Part shown: piece by piece, positions 11,689-23,524 of the stretch
How positions within the stretch are numbered: the first letter of the stretch is position 1
Layout of the letters: the number at the start of each line of letters is the position of its first letter
Assembly (NCBI RefSeq): GCF_030704535.1
Contig: NC_081822.1
Coordinates: forward strand, 7,978,501 to 8,042,500
Origin: Vitis vinifera
Lineage: Eukaryota; Streptophyta; Magnoliopsida; Vitales; Vitaceae
Direction of reading: 5' to 3'
DNA length: 64,000 bases
Program-made: the position numbers and the translations under genes
Notes under the pieces: generated by a model
Seen by the model: only the letters and a program-made list of their open reading frames with translations
Told to the model about the DNA's origin: nothing
Database searches by the model: none

Positions 11689-12839
11689 GGTTTCTGACCT
11701 CGGTGTGGAGGTTTGTTTGGCCCCGTAGGGGTGTTCGTCTGTTTGGTCCCGCGATCCCAGGGGACACAACGAGGATGTTGTGTCTGCATGGAGGGATGTT
11801 TGTGATGTCCCACATCGGATAAGACAGAAAGTTCCTGGTGCTATATAAGTATGAACTTCTCTTAATCATGTAGACACGTTTTAAAACCGTGAAAGCCTCC
11901 TTAGGCCCAAAGCGGACAATATCCACATGGTTGGGTGCGGGTCATTACAGGATATCACTCCGAACCATAAATTAAGTCACAATATCATGGAATTTGAAAC
12001 CCAACTTTATTAGCCTATGTGAAAAATATGACAAAGGATGCTGACTGCAAGTGCATTATGGCTTACCTACAGAAAGTTTCTAATCCAACCACCACCCATA
12101 CAATTCCTGTAACAAGTGAAAGATTTGTGAGTCAATGCTGCTGATGGTATATGTTTTTCTTCATAAATTGCAGCCATAACTAGGCACGGTTTAGAAGTAA
12201 CATCAATAAAAGAGAACCATAACCAAACAATTAATTATGAGTTCAGTTTAAGAAATGAAAAACAGATGAGCTATTCTAGTAAGAACATTGACCAGCTAAC
12301 TGCTAGCAGCCTACAACAAACCTGGTGCCCTGAGAAAGTTTTGACTGGCCTATTTTCGCCAACTTTACAAACATATGTCATGTGATCAGTTGAGCATGTC
12401 GCAAATGAATCATTGTTTCACCAATCAACATCAAGAGTGGGGGCTGAAAATTAATATCTGTTTTACTCACAACTCCATTTAAATTCAAATGCCAAAACAA
12501 AAATAATAAGGGGAAAAAGAACAATGAGGCACCTCAATGAAATTCAAATTGTTGTTTCTATTCCCCTGTTTTTACACCCCACACAATTGCGGTTTTATCC
12601 ATGCTGCCACTTAGAAGATTATCACCTTTCTTGTTCCACTTCAGAGAGAAGACTGGCCCTTTATGTTTGTTCAAAGTACTCCTCAACATGCCTGGACCAA
12701 GATCCACCAGCAAAAAAAACCATGAGGCAGCATAATTTTTTAGAGTAAAGAAAAAACCTCCATTATATCACCAGTCTGAATATCTAGATAGATGGGACCA
12801 AGATCCATCAGTAAAAAAGCCATGAGGAAGCATAGTTAT

Positions 12840-12950
12840 AAATAGATAAGAGAAAGCATACATAGATGGATTGAAAGAAAGCATAGATGGATAGATAGAG
12901 AAATAGAGAGAGAGGGAGAGCACAGATAGATAGATAGATAGAGATAAAGC
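12840..12950. repeat. GATA/GAGA-rich simple repeat
   Basis: Irregular ATAGATGGATAG, GAGAGA and (GATA)n runs in an intron of copy A; simple sequence only. Confidence 0.8.
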
Positions 12951-14517
12951 ATTAAAATCAATAGCCAGAATCCTGTCAATTTTTTTCTTTCATCAGAGGA
13001 ATACTGTCAGTTTAAATATAAAGGATAAGCCAGAAATTAGTTAATATGAATAAACAATAATGAGAAATCAGGCAAAAAAAAAATTAAAAATGATATAACA
13101 TGATTTAATGTGTCAAAAAATTTCACTGAGCAGCAGGGGCATCCCTTACGTATAAAGATGTCATCCAATTTTCTTAATGTAATTTCCTATCCTCAAACTG
13201 GTTTTAGTTTTGCAACATCTCACCATGGTTAAAACTTCTCATTTATTCCTACAGGTGTCCAATAATAATTTGATAACTTTGCACCAATTACTATGATTAG
13301 CTGGAACACTGTATCATAAATTGTTGTTGCCCAGCAATCTGCCATCTGAACCACAAAATCCTGATAGCAATTCCTGATCTTAAAAATTTGTAACTTGTAC
13401 AATGTTGCCACACTGATTGGGTGCTCTTTATACACCCTTTGTACTAGGATCTGACCCTTTCAGTGCTTCTAGTATACATTTTTATCATCCATAAAAAAAA
13501 GGCAATACATATTATCTATAAAGAAATGTAACACGATTTTCTTTTTCCAAGTTTCCTCCTTTTCTATATTTCAATTAGCTTTACTAGAATGAGTGTTACA
13601 TTTTCTTGATTGTTTGTCCTACAAACAACTTTTCTGCTGTTTTATCCCTGCTTAGTGTTCTAATCCTCTTCGTATTACCAACTTAATTCCAAACTGGTTC
13701 AGAAAATCGTAAACTAAAACAACATACCAACCCTGCTCCATATTCTTGCTTGATTATCATAAGAACCTGTTGCAAGTACTGTTCCATCTCCCTACATATT
13801 ACACAATGGAAAACACAAGTGACAGACTATTCAAGAGGAGAAAAGCAATCAAGTCAAAGCCCCCAGCTGCAACACTCATGAGGATTCCATACCTTTATAT
13901 AAACAAGCAGAGGAAGACATCAACATTGAATAGGAAAGAAGGATAAAAATTAGTTTAGAAGAATAAACAAAAATCATATGAAAACTCACATTCCAATCAA
14001 GGGTTGTCACATCCTTGTTTTTTTCATTTGTTCTACCTCTAAAATGCTTCAACACAATATTTAGCAGTCCATTCTGCATTGTACTACAAGGTCCATTTGT
14101 AATGCTCCAAATTCGGGCTGTAGAATCTCCAGATCTAGAAATTCATGATATATAAATAAGCCATAGAATATTAGAATGCCTTGGTAGAGGAAAGTAAGAC
14201 CTGCTATATACTTTTTCATATTGGTCTTCCAGTAGTTATATCAGAATACTGGCTGATCAGTTATAATAACTTTTTTTCCAGTAAAAGATTAAAAGGTGAT
14301 AAATTATGAGTTGAATGTCATGAGGCATGCATGGATCATTATTTTTGCATACACAAACTAGGCCTTTCTGTACTAGGTCTTTATGTATCATGGCTGTGTT
14401 ACACCTTACTCCTACATTCTCTAGCTTGAAACATCGATAGCATCAAGATGGCATTTTCTTTGACATCAAACAAAGTAACCACCAATCATCATCATCATCA
14501 TAATATCTTCCTCTCTC

Positions 14518-14550
<33 letters not shown>

Positions 14551-14721
14551 AATAGTTGAATAGCTCAATTAATGCAAAATATTTGGTCATCATGATGACG
14601 ATTCTCCCCCTACATTCTCTCTCGTATGAAACATCAATAGCATTGAGATATTACTTTCTTTAACATCAAGCACGTTCACCACCAATCATTCTCATCCTCA
14701 TCATTGTCATGAAACCAACCA

Positions 14722-14727
14722 ACCCCC

Positions 14728-14758
<31 letters not shown>

Positions 14759-14765
14759 ACACACA
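14722..14765. repeat. Poly-C run followed by (AC)n
   Basis: An uninterrupted run of about 22 C is followed by about ten AC units. The minus strand is a long G run. It may be unstable or partly an assembly artefact. Confidence 0.9.
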
Positions 14766-14782
14766 AAGACAAATAGTATAAT

Positions 14783-15147
14783 CATAGTTGTTAACTTGTA
14801 AAACGTATCGTGTATTGTTTTTCTGTTTTTCTATATCATGTATCATAAGTTTTTTATATAGTGAAAAACAAATAGAAAAAATATGTATATGTAACTATAT
14901 CTATTGAAAGTATGCAGCATAGAGTAATATATAACAAATTTTATGGAAGATAGTCGGATCAAAAAAGTTAAACTATATCATATCATATGAAAACATTGAA
15001 TTTTAGAGGTTCAATAAGTCCAAATTAATAAAATATGACTTTAATAGATAGATTCATCACACAATCCACAAAATATAAGCATCTTCAATTTTTAACCATG
15101 ATTTTTAGTTCCAAATTCTAACTAGGCATATGCACTTATTGTGTGGT

Positions 15148-15182
<35 letters not shown>

Positions 15183-15718
15183 TTTATGTGTCATTTTCAA
15201 AGTTCCAACTTTTCAGGTTCGTCATCAACTCTTTTGTACCAAAAGAGAAATACAAAATCTAACATATTGAGTAAAAAAATTTATTTACTAATCACCATCA
15301 TTTTCATTGTCAACATTCAAACTATTCAAATGAAAATTTTTCAATATTCATTATAAAAATAAACTTACTTGGCTTCTAATATAACATTTGACAACAAGAA
15401 TGTAATTTTTCATACAAGATTATTTTACCTATTTCTCATTTTTATGATCAATTTTTAATCTTTTAGTAGGATTTAAACAATTAATATAATAATTATTTTA
15501 ACAAAAAAAGAAAAAAAAGTTTTTCTTAAAAATTATAGAAAATAGTTGAAGATGTATGTATCATTGTATTGTAATATTACGTATCATATCATGTATCATA
15601 TATGTATCATACAATATGCTTTAAAATAAGATACAAATTACGATTCGTATTGATTTCCATAAAAAAATGCATCATATCATTGCATCGTTTCCTGTATCGT
15701 AAGTTTTTAACAACTATG
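14783..15718. mobile_element. Non-autonomous hAT-like DNA transposon, 936 bp
   Basis: The left end begins CATAGTTGTTAA and the right end is its exact inverse (TTAACAACTATG); beyond 12 bp the inverted match continues imperfectly. Both ends are flanked by the 8-bp direct repeat AGTATAAT (14,775-14,782 and 15,719-15,726). Eight-base target duplications are the hallmark of hAT elements. The interior is AT-rich with a (TA)n run at 15,149-15,178 and shows no transposase, so it would depend on an enzyme in trans. It lies in the copy A intron between exons 16,700-16,654 and 14,134-13,990. Confidence 0.85.
15149..15179. repeat. (TA)n microsatellite inside the hAT-like element
   Basis: About 15 uninterrupted TA units. 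Confidence 0.95.
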
Positions 15719-16170
15719 AGTATAATAACTCAATTCAATTAGTTCAAAACAATTCATAATGATGATTCCTTGTTAAATATAATAAAACCATATTGCCATC
15801 AACTGCATTGCATAGAAATTATGCTTTTGTCATCTCACACACACACACACACGTGCACAAACACAAAAAGTACAATAGCTCAATTAATTCAATAAATTTA
15901 ATGATGATGCTCATGATGACTCCTTGTTAAATATGATAAAACCATATCGCCAACAACCACACTGCGTGAACATCATGCTTTTGTCATTCCCTTGTATGAA
16001 GCTGGCTCACCATTTGTATAAAGCTATTACCTACCAGCATTTAGAGCTAAGACCCACAGCCAAGACGTGCAAAAGACAAGGGATACAGAAAAAAGTGCTG
16101 GTGAAGTAATCCTTCCCAACTCACTGAGGTTATCATATTGTCGTAAGGGATTTTTTCACAATATATCTTC

Positions 16171-16402
16171 TCTTACGATGTTGATTTACTCCTGCTTTAA
16201 TCATTGCTTTCCTTGTTTAGCACAGATATTTGACATATAGAGTAACTCTTATGGTGTTGATTTACTCCTGCTTTAATCATTGCTTTCCTTGTTTAGCACA
16301 GATATTTGACATATGAAGTAACTCTTATGGTGTTGATTTGCTCCTGCTTTAATCTTATTGCTTTCCTCATTTAGCACAGATATTTGAAATACAAAGTAAC
16401 TC
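16171..16402. repeat. Three tandem copies of a 76-bp unit
   Basis: Starts at 16,171, 16,247 and 16,323 give an exact 76-bp period. Each copy contains GTTGATTT(A/G)CTCCTGCTTTAA and TTTAGCACAGATATTTGA. The first two are nearly identical; the third has small insertions. It lies in a copy A intron. Confidence 0.92.
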
Positions 16403-17099
16403 ATTTGTAAACAGAAAGTGGCTAAATGATTCTCATAAAGATATGATCCATTCTCACAGCTCTGAAAGTAGCAAAGAAACTAATTTATTAATAAAATTCA
16501 ATGCAGAACAAGCAACATGCAAATATCGTTAAATAGAAAGTAAGAAAATATTTTAGACTACATGTCAAAAAAGTTAAAAGAAAAAAATAACCTGGACATA
16601 TAGATAAAATCATCTTTAAAAAATGCAGCCTTTTTGAAAGACAATGCACACACCCTGAAGCAAGAAATGAGCCAGCTGGACTCCATGCACAAGCAAAAAC
16701 CTGTAAAAATGGAAGAACAAGAACATGTTACCCCTTAGCATATGGCTCAAGAACTGATTAACAAAAGGATAATGCAGAAATGCAACCAAACCTCAGAGGT
16801 AAGGCCTTCCAAAACTTTCACATCACAGCTAGGAATCTCACAAGGCAAGCATGTAGAACTTGGGGAGATTTCCATTGTTTTAAGCCCTATTTTGCAAATC
16901 CACAAGCAAATAGACTGATTTACATAATAGAAACTTGTACATAAATAGCCATGCTGAGAGCATGGACATGCATGTGTGTGCAGGCATGCATGTGAGAGAG
17001 AATGAACTTTAATATTCCTACTTCTCAAATTACTCCAATAAATTATTACTAGATTTTTGAGAATAACGAGGTCCATGGCTTACAAAGGTATTTCAAACT

Positions 17100-20000
17100 A
17101 GATGGAGTCTATATGTAAAACCTATCAAAAACCTGTGTCAACCTCTATTTCTGGCTGTGATATAAGGGACACGATGGACCAGCTAGAAGCATAGACAATA
17201 TTGCCAGTGTGACGCTGTTGAGGAATACATGGCACGCTTCTAGGCCCAATTTTCATCTGCATGGAGGTCCTACGTTTTCTCACCCCCATGTCAAAGGAGC
17301 CCCACAAAAACCCATATCTTATATCAGCCATCTTGGAGACTTGGACACAGATCCACTGTTACTGCATTCATATGAAATGATATCAGCAAACAAAATCACC
17401 CATATCAATTGCAGTGTTAGGTTCTTGTGGCTGATTTTTGAGTGGATTAGTCAAGAGAAGAGCTCTGGCATATGTGGTTGTTGGATCCAAACTGTCACTC
17501 CTGGAATCCTTCTGCATGGCCCAGCCCATGATTAACAAATTATCCCATGATTCTTAACCCATGAGTCTGACCACAATCTCACAAACAGTTTGAATTATCA
17601 TTATCCAACCATGAATTATGTGTAGACACAATTTAAATTAAAATAAAACTTAATTATTTGAAAGTACAAGAATTTAGTTCAAACTGAGAAATCTTACGTG
17701 AGAAAGTCAATAGAATTTGATTTCATAAACTCAAGTTAAATTGATTTTTCCATGAAATTTATATTTTTTGAAAATTAGATTCATAAAATAATCCAATGAA
17801 AATTTTTAGATGATTATCCACTGGAAACAAGTGATGAAAAGGGAAGTAAAGCAATGTTTCTGAAGATTTTTACTGTTAAAGCTAGTTTATTGAAAAAAAA
17901 TAATATAGAACAAAGGAAACAACAATTTTCGATGAAACTTTTTGGACTTCATAGAGAAGAAAAAAGTATTAAAAGAAATCTTATTTTTTAACTAGAACCC
18001 TGAGATGGTATTATGTAAGAGCAAAAATGAGCAACTCTAATACTACATTCATGAGTAAGAATAGTAAATAGATTTCCCTGTAAATGAGCTCCTACTATAA
18101 ATTCCATAGTCAATCTAGAGCTCATAGAATCTGAAATCAGAATTGGATGCTGAATTTCTTTTATAAAGGAAGGTCAGAAGAATACAGAAAACAATTTTGA
18201 AGCAAAACCCCCAATTTTGATAATCAAATAATCATTTCCAGAAATTATAAATAATGTGTTCCAAACTCGCAAAACATAGAACCCTATAAGCTAAATGAAA
18301 CCATCTAAATAAAAGAAAATTCTTAAAACAAGGTGAACTGAATCTTTCTCTCAGTTCCGTTGTTCTTGTAGCATCCTCGATCCAAAAACAGGTCTATATG
18401 ATTTTTCTAAGCTCAATGCTCAGTAGGATTATGCTGGTTAGTCATAATGATAAATTCATGCTATACTTCATGAAGAAAAAATAACCAATACATTTCATTG
18501 TCAAAAAGATCAATAATTTATTTGTCACTGAATTAACATGATTTCTTTACATGTTGTCTTTAAGGACTTTCACCATGCATATAGGCACTAGGCCAAATTG
18601 TGAACCCACAACAAGTTTCTTCCATGAGGGATTTATGGTCTTCCCCACAAAGATTCACAGTCCTACTTGCTTGCACTCTATGATTTCAAGATATGGATCT
18701 TAACCACCTCAATATTCACCATATCAATTGATTCCAAGCATACATCATAGAACAATCATCAATCTACCAATCCACATAATAATTCACCATATCACTGTAT
18801 TCAGAATAATATCAGAAGAAAAAAGAATTATAAATTTATTTTTGTGGATGTTGTGATAACCTATGCATTAAACTCATAATTTGTTAAATTGAATTTTTCA
18901 AAACTCTAGTGTTCATTGTTTTTATATAGTTTGCCCCTTTAAATCCTTTTATCTTTCATGAAATTGATTATATATTACTCTATACTTAATGCTTCCAATA
19001 TATATGTATGACGTAGATGAAAGATGGTATGCATATTTTTTCTATTTATTTTCATTATGTAAAAGAACTTATGATACATGATACAGAAAAATGGAAAAAC
19101 AATAAACAATATTTTCTAATGCTACATGTTCTCCAAAGCTGTCAATTATTTTCTACTCCTTAAGCTTGTTAGGGTCAAATGGAAATAGTCTCTATTTCCC
19201 TCTAGAGAGCTCCTCTTAGCTCACCATCAAGAGAATTTAGATTAACAGGATTTTAAATCCTGAAAAAGGAAAGATATACACCAAAATAGGATTTTCCATC
19301 AAAATTAGATTTCATTGAATAGAATTTTTTAAAAAAATAAATAATTTTATGAATATATGAGTTTGCAGAACTGATAAGTTAGATTTTACTGAAAAGCAAA
19401 CCCTACTCTAATAGAAATGGACTTTATAAAGAGAACCTGTCAGCCTAAACAAACAATCTATGATTCATCAGCTCAAGGTCAGATTATGACAATATCAGTG
19501 GATTCATGGATTTAGCTTTAGTATGGTCTGATCCATTGAACTGACAGAAGATAGGTTCTAACTCGCTCTATCTGCTTACTTGTGCATAGCATCTTTCCTG
19601 TGCTGGAAAGCCTACCTAGAGTGGAACTAGCCCAAACTGTTAACAGATAAGCACCATGGAGCATTAAAAAAAAAGGTATAAATGTAATCAGCATTATGAG
19701 AGCTCGCGTATGAATATTGGGTTCTGCTAGGTGTCACATGTGTCTGTGCTCCAAGTTTAATGAGACAAAGCACAACTGAATTGTCATAGTACCTAACTTT
19801 TCTTCCAAAACAAGTATCTATGTAACATAATATGTGTCCTATGGTTACTTCACTTCACGAACTTAAAAATGTACTTTCGAGCATAAATAGATTAAGAACA
19901 TATCATAACAGAATCTTAAGGGATTAGGAATGTATTCGTATCTTCACTTGTTGGATACACCCATTAATTGAGAGCTGGAAGCAACTCTGACATCCCACAT

Positions 20001-20158
20001 ACTGTGATTTATCCAACAAAGTACCCCATACATAGTAAAGTATCCATGTAAAGTAGACAGTAATTACCGCTGTTTAAACATGATAATGATTTGTAAAGAA
20101 AAACTATAATTGGAAGTAGGATAAAAACTTCTAGCAAGTGAAACACAGTGGAGATTAC
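17100..20158. other. Copy A intron, 3.3 kb, no gene recognised
   Basis: The interval between the linker exon and the first WD40 exon has no recognisable coding sequence. It contains a diverged inverted copy of part of the 14,783-15,718 hAT-like element at about 18,955-19,120. Confidence 0.6.
18955..19120 (-). mobile_element. Fragment of the same hAT-like family, inverted
   Basis: The reverse complement shares ATCATGTATCATAAGTT, TAGAAAAAATATG and TATAGAGTAATATATAA words, in the same order, with the interior of the element at 14,783-15,718. The termini were not recognised. Confidence 0.6.
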
Positions 20159-21784
20159 CTTCACAAGTTCCATTCTCTTCATGTCCAATGTTAACTTTAT
20201 CTTCATAAACCTTTGTATCAATGTGATCATCAAGTGGTTTCTCCTTTTCTTTACTGTTTCCTTGCTCTTCATCCTCCTCCATCTCCTGTTGGTCCTGCTC
20301 TTGTTTTTTCTCCCTTGCATGTTCATATGTTCTTGTTCATTCTCCTGTTCAAATTCATAATTCATAATGTCTACTCAAGTTCATATGATTTTCTGTAGTT
20401 CAGAAACATCTTCTGTGATAAGATCCAAAGGTTGTAGAAATGAGAAATTGTTGTCCATGTCAACATCACTCTGAAAATCTCAACGTGGACATCAATTAGC
20501 AGAAACTTCTGAACTGGATGACATTACGTAATTGAAGAGGCTTAAGTTAACATTCCTAAACATGCTTACATGATTTGAGTTTACTTCCAGCTCAATATAT
20601 TGAACTCCTTAAAGTGCAAATGTAACAAAAGCACCAGGTGGAACTAAATTGCCATCAATTGTGCTTTTACTAAGTCCTGCCTCACACCCAAGAGCAAAAG
20701 CTGAATGTGTAAAACCTGAACAGCATTAGAAAGCATCAATTGGTACATTACCATGGTATAAGAGAGTGCAAAAGGAAAAAAATGGAAATGAAAATCTCTA
20801 GAAACTCTGCATGGTTGAAATAAAAACGATTAAAAAAAAGGTCCTGGTTTTCTAGGAAATTATTCAGTATCATATTTCCTGTTTGAAATCATCTCATCTC
20901 TCCCTTTCTCTCCAACCAAACGGAGCATCTTGATAGAGGCATTAAACTTTTAAGCATGATTCTTTCAGAATGTAGTACAGGTGTTTTTTGGTCTCATTGC
21001 AAAAGAATTACCAAGTCCCAAAACAGAAAGTCCATTTCAAATTCATCAACAATGTATTTACGTTTCATCAAGTACTTGAGCTGGAAAAAAAAAATTCAAT
21101 TCTTACCCCAAGAGGCAAAGAATCAAAGATCAACTTCTTTGCCATCCATACAAAGTTCTGTATCCTAAAGTCAAAACCAACGCCTCGTAATAAAGGTTCA
21201 TTATACACCACCACTCACATAGATTACGTTAATGCATTTACAGTCATCCTTAACGTCCTTTCCCGGTCAAACCCTAGCGCGGTTGTGACGGAACAGTAAC
21301 CAAGAATATGAAACCTCTGTTTGGTTGCCGAGAAAACTGAAGAACATGAACCTAAAAAACCAATGACGTTTGAAATTTAACTTTCACATCGATGTAGTCC
21401 TCGACAACTCACCGCCACCAGGTCATTAGACTTATCAACAAGAGGTTCTCGATTTCTCAGGTCCCACACAATGAAAAACCTATTAAAGAACTTCTAATGT
21501 ATTGCCTTCTCCGGACATTTTCTCAGCAACCAAACGAACCTAAAAGAAAAGATTAATGAACCAAGAGAAACCCTGATCTACCTGAGCAACGATCAAATTC
21601 AAATAGATTTAAAAAAAAAAAAGAAAAAATTAAAAGCGGGTGAAGGTGATGCAAAACCTGACTCCCGGACATAACGGAAAACCAAGAATTTGAATTCAAG
21701 GGAAGTGATGGAGACCATCGTCAAAGTCAGTGGCGTCAACGGAACGGGATTACATACGGACCTCCAGGCCCACCAGAATCGCAT

Positions 21785-23520
21785 TGGTTAATAGGCTAAT
21801 GGCATTAATATTATCGATAAAATTCCTATCACATTTTGTTGAAATTTCTAAATTCTCTTCGTATAAAAATTTTGTTATTATAGTATTGACTATTGAATTT
21901 TTTAATATTATTAGACACAAAGCAATTCTTTGAATTGCCCTTCCCAGCAAGCTTAATTAGTAACCCCTTTAATATGCATGTTTTCTTCTTGGTTTTCAAA
22001 TAAAGGAAGTGAAATCATTATCAACTAAAGAAAAATAACAATAAAATTAAAATAAGGAAAAATTAACACAAAACTTAAAAATTAAGCACAAAAAAAAAAA
22101 AAAGAATTTGTAAAGTGTCAATGATAGCTAGAGTAGGGTTTGGGACGGTCCGCACATCCCAACCTGACCCATTAATTTTTTATAACTTATTTTAAAACTA
22201 TTTTATTTTATATATATGATAGAAAATTAAAAGTTAAATTAAATTTTATATATAATTGGAGCCAAACAAGACAATTTTTAAACCCGTCTCAGGTTTTTTA
22301 AAAAAAATTCAACTAGTTTAAAACCTATTTATTTAAATTTTAAACTCATCTCAATAGGGGATAAGTCAAGACGGATACTAAAAAAAATCAGCTTTATTGT
22401 CATCCCTAAATATTTATAAGTGGAGGTAAAATTACTAGTATTTGACTAATTAATTAAGTAAAAATGTTGAAAATATTATTAAATACATGACAAATGAATT
22501 TGGTTTTTGGATAGTATGAGAGAAAATGTAAGAGAAATAAAATAAATAAAAAAAGTATAAGAAAATAAATAAAATAAAATAAAAAATAAAAAATAGATTC
22601 AAAGTCAATAAAATATTTTTATTTGTTACTTTATACTCGTTTCATTTCATTTTAATTCATTGGTATGAATATTAAATAATTTGAAAATATATAAGTTTCA
22701 AACTAGTTTTAATCATATTTCATTTTCTTTAATATTTTTCATAAGACAATCAACTATAAAAAAAATCATTTTTCTTTCTTAAGACAATCAAATATAAAAA
22801 ATATCATTTTTCTTTCTTTAATACTTTATGAGAATTGAACATAATCTAAATGTACATAAGTTTTTTTACCAAATTATAAGGTCTAAATAAAGCTCGTGAT
22901 TACCTTTAGAATATATGATCCTCAAAAATTAGGATTGAGGGGGTAGCATCAAGTGGCCCATAAATCACACATATAATTAATCTCCATATTTAAAATAAAA
23001 TGCATGTCTAATTAATCTATAAGCAAAATTATATTTAATGTAGATGACTTTTTAACTTAGTGTACAAGGTCTATAGGTTATAATGTTGACTCTTGAAAAT
23101 AAACAAGAGGGTAAGCTTAGACATTTTATTGTGACAAGTTTTAATAGAAAACTTCACGATGCTTGAGTTTTTTTTTGCATTTGCTTTTAGGTTTGGTTTT
23201 TAAAAAATGATTTATTTTGATATAATTAAAGAACTAGATAACATTTCGTCTAACCAATAAATGATGACATTACTACTTGAAAATGACCATCACGAGTATA
23301 AGAAGTTAGTCATTAAACTTCTTATTATGGTTTAATTATAGATGTGTCATTGGTTTTAACCTTTTTCTTTTTTCATCTTTATTTCATTAATAGTGCATTA
23401 GTTTTTCCATCCACTCATTTTCAACATATCATTTAGTTGCCTGCCTTTATAACCTTCTTCTATTCCCATGAATCTTATAGTAGGTCTTATTAACCTAAAC
23501 TTTTTAACCTTCTTCTCTCT
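21785..23520. other. AT-rich intergenic DNA with a degraded MITE
   Basis: No gene is seen. The only structure recognised is the MITE-like stretch at about 22,497-22,855. Confidence 0.5.
22497..22855. mobile_element. Degraded MITE related to the 54,364 element
   Basis: It shares, in order, TTTGGTT, GAGAAAATGTAA, ATAGATT, ATTACTTTA-like, AATTTGAAAATATATAA and a right end GAATTGAACATAATCTAAATG with the intact MITE at 54,364-54,677. An internal segment of about 40 bp (AAGACAATCAA...CATTTTTCTTTCTT) is tandemly duplicated. Confidence 0.55.
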
Positions 23521-23524
23521 TTCT

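Larger units (their letters stand above)
11251..11949 (+). mobile_element. TRIM retrotransposon with three LTRs (LTR-int-LTR-int-LTR)
   Basis: Three related 149-bp direct repeats lie at 11,251-11,399, 11,525-11,673 and 11,801-11,949. Each starts TG and ends TTACA, carries a CTATATAAGTA TATA motif and shares ACATGGTTG near its end. LTRs 1 and 3 have the CCCACATCGGAT block; LTR 2 has diverged there. LTRs 1 and 2 are each followed by TGGTATCAGAGCT, the classic primer-binding site complementary to initiator tRNA-Met. The internal regions are only 125 and 127 bp, with a G-rich CATGGGGG / CATGGAGGG tract before the next LTR, and have no coding capacity. The whole block is flanked by GGATA on both sides (11,246-11,250 and 11,950-11,954), a 5-bp target duplication. 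It therefore inserted, or was resolved, as one unit in an intron of copy A. TRIMs are non-autonomous and need reverse transcriptase and integrase from other elements. Confidence 0.93.
14400..16000. repeat. Degenerate repeated blocks flanking the hAT-like element
   Basis: Blocks near 14,405-14,560 and 14,590-14,760 share CTACATTCTCT, GAAACATC, TAGCAT and ACCACCAATCAT words. Blocks near 15,730-15,850 and 15,890-16,000 share AGCTCAATTAAT/ACTCAATTCAATTAG, TGACTCCTTGTTAAATAT, AAAACCATAT and TGCTTTTGTCAT. (AC)n runs lie between them. These are old local duplications of roughly 170 bp into which the hAT-like element inserted. Confidence 0.6.
6902..21718 (-). pseudogene. HOS15-like: HOS15/TBL1-like LisH-WD40 pseudogene, copy A
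   Basis: About 14 minus-strand exons reproduce the family order: LisH (21,718-21,658; 20,715-20,570), charged linker (20,470-20,159), then WD40 repeats (16,886-16,792; 16,700-16,654; 14,134-13,990; 13,791-13,732; 12,691-12,533; 12,443-12,322; 11,054-10,980; 10,635-10,582; 10,500-10,427; 7,457-7,383; about 7,086-6,902). Functional relatives are nuclear co-repressor adaptors. Lesions seen: TAA in the LisH exon (20,609-20,611), TGA in the linker (20,381-20,383), Trp to TAG (12,558-12,560), Ser to TGA (12,534-12,536), Arg to TGA (12,418-12,420), Trp to TGA (10,630-10,632) and loss of one base before the terminal DFRM-stop. The start of the last WD repeat, expected between 7,383 and 7,086, is missing. 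Introns are very long and host a TRIM and a hAT-like element. The splice borders survive, so this arose by DNA duplication, not as a processed copy. Confidence 0.9.

Noticed and set aside
11598-11926. ORFs on both strands inside the TRIM
   Set aside because: They span LTR and internal sequence of a non-coding element.
16171-16402. Regular repeats that might suggest a CRISPR array
   Set aside because: The copies are contiguous 76-bp tandem units with no unique spacers, in a plant intron.
20009-20365. 118-aa minus-strand ORF rich in Lys/Arg
   Set aside because: It is the charged linker exon of the HOS15-like pseudogene read out of frame and into the intron.
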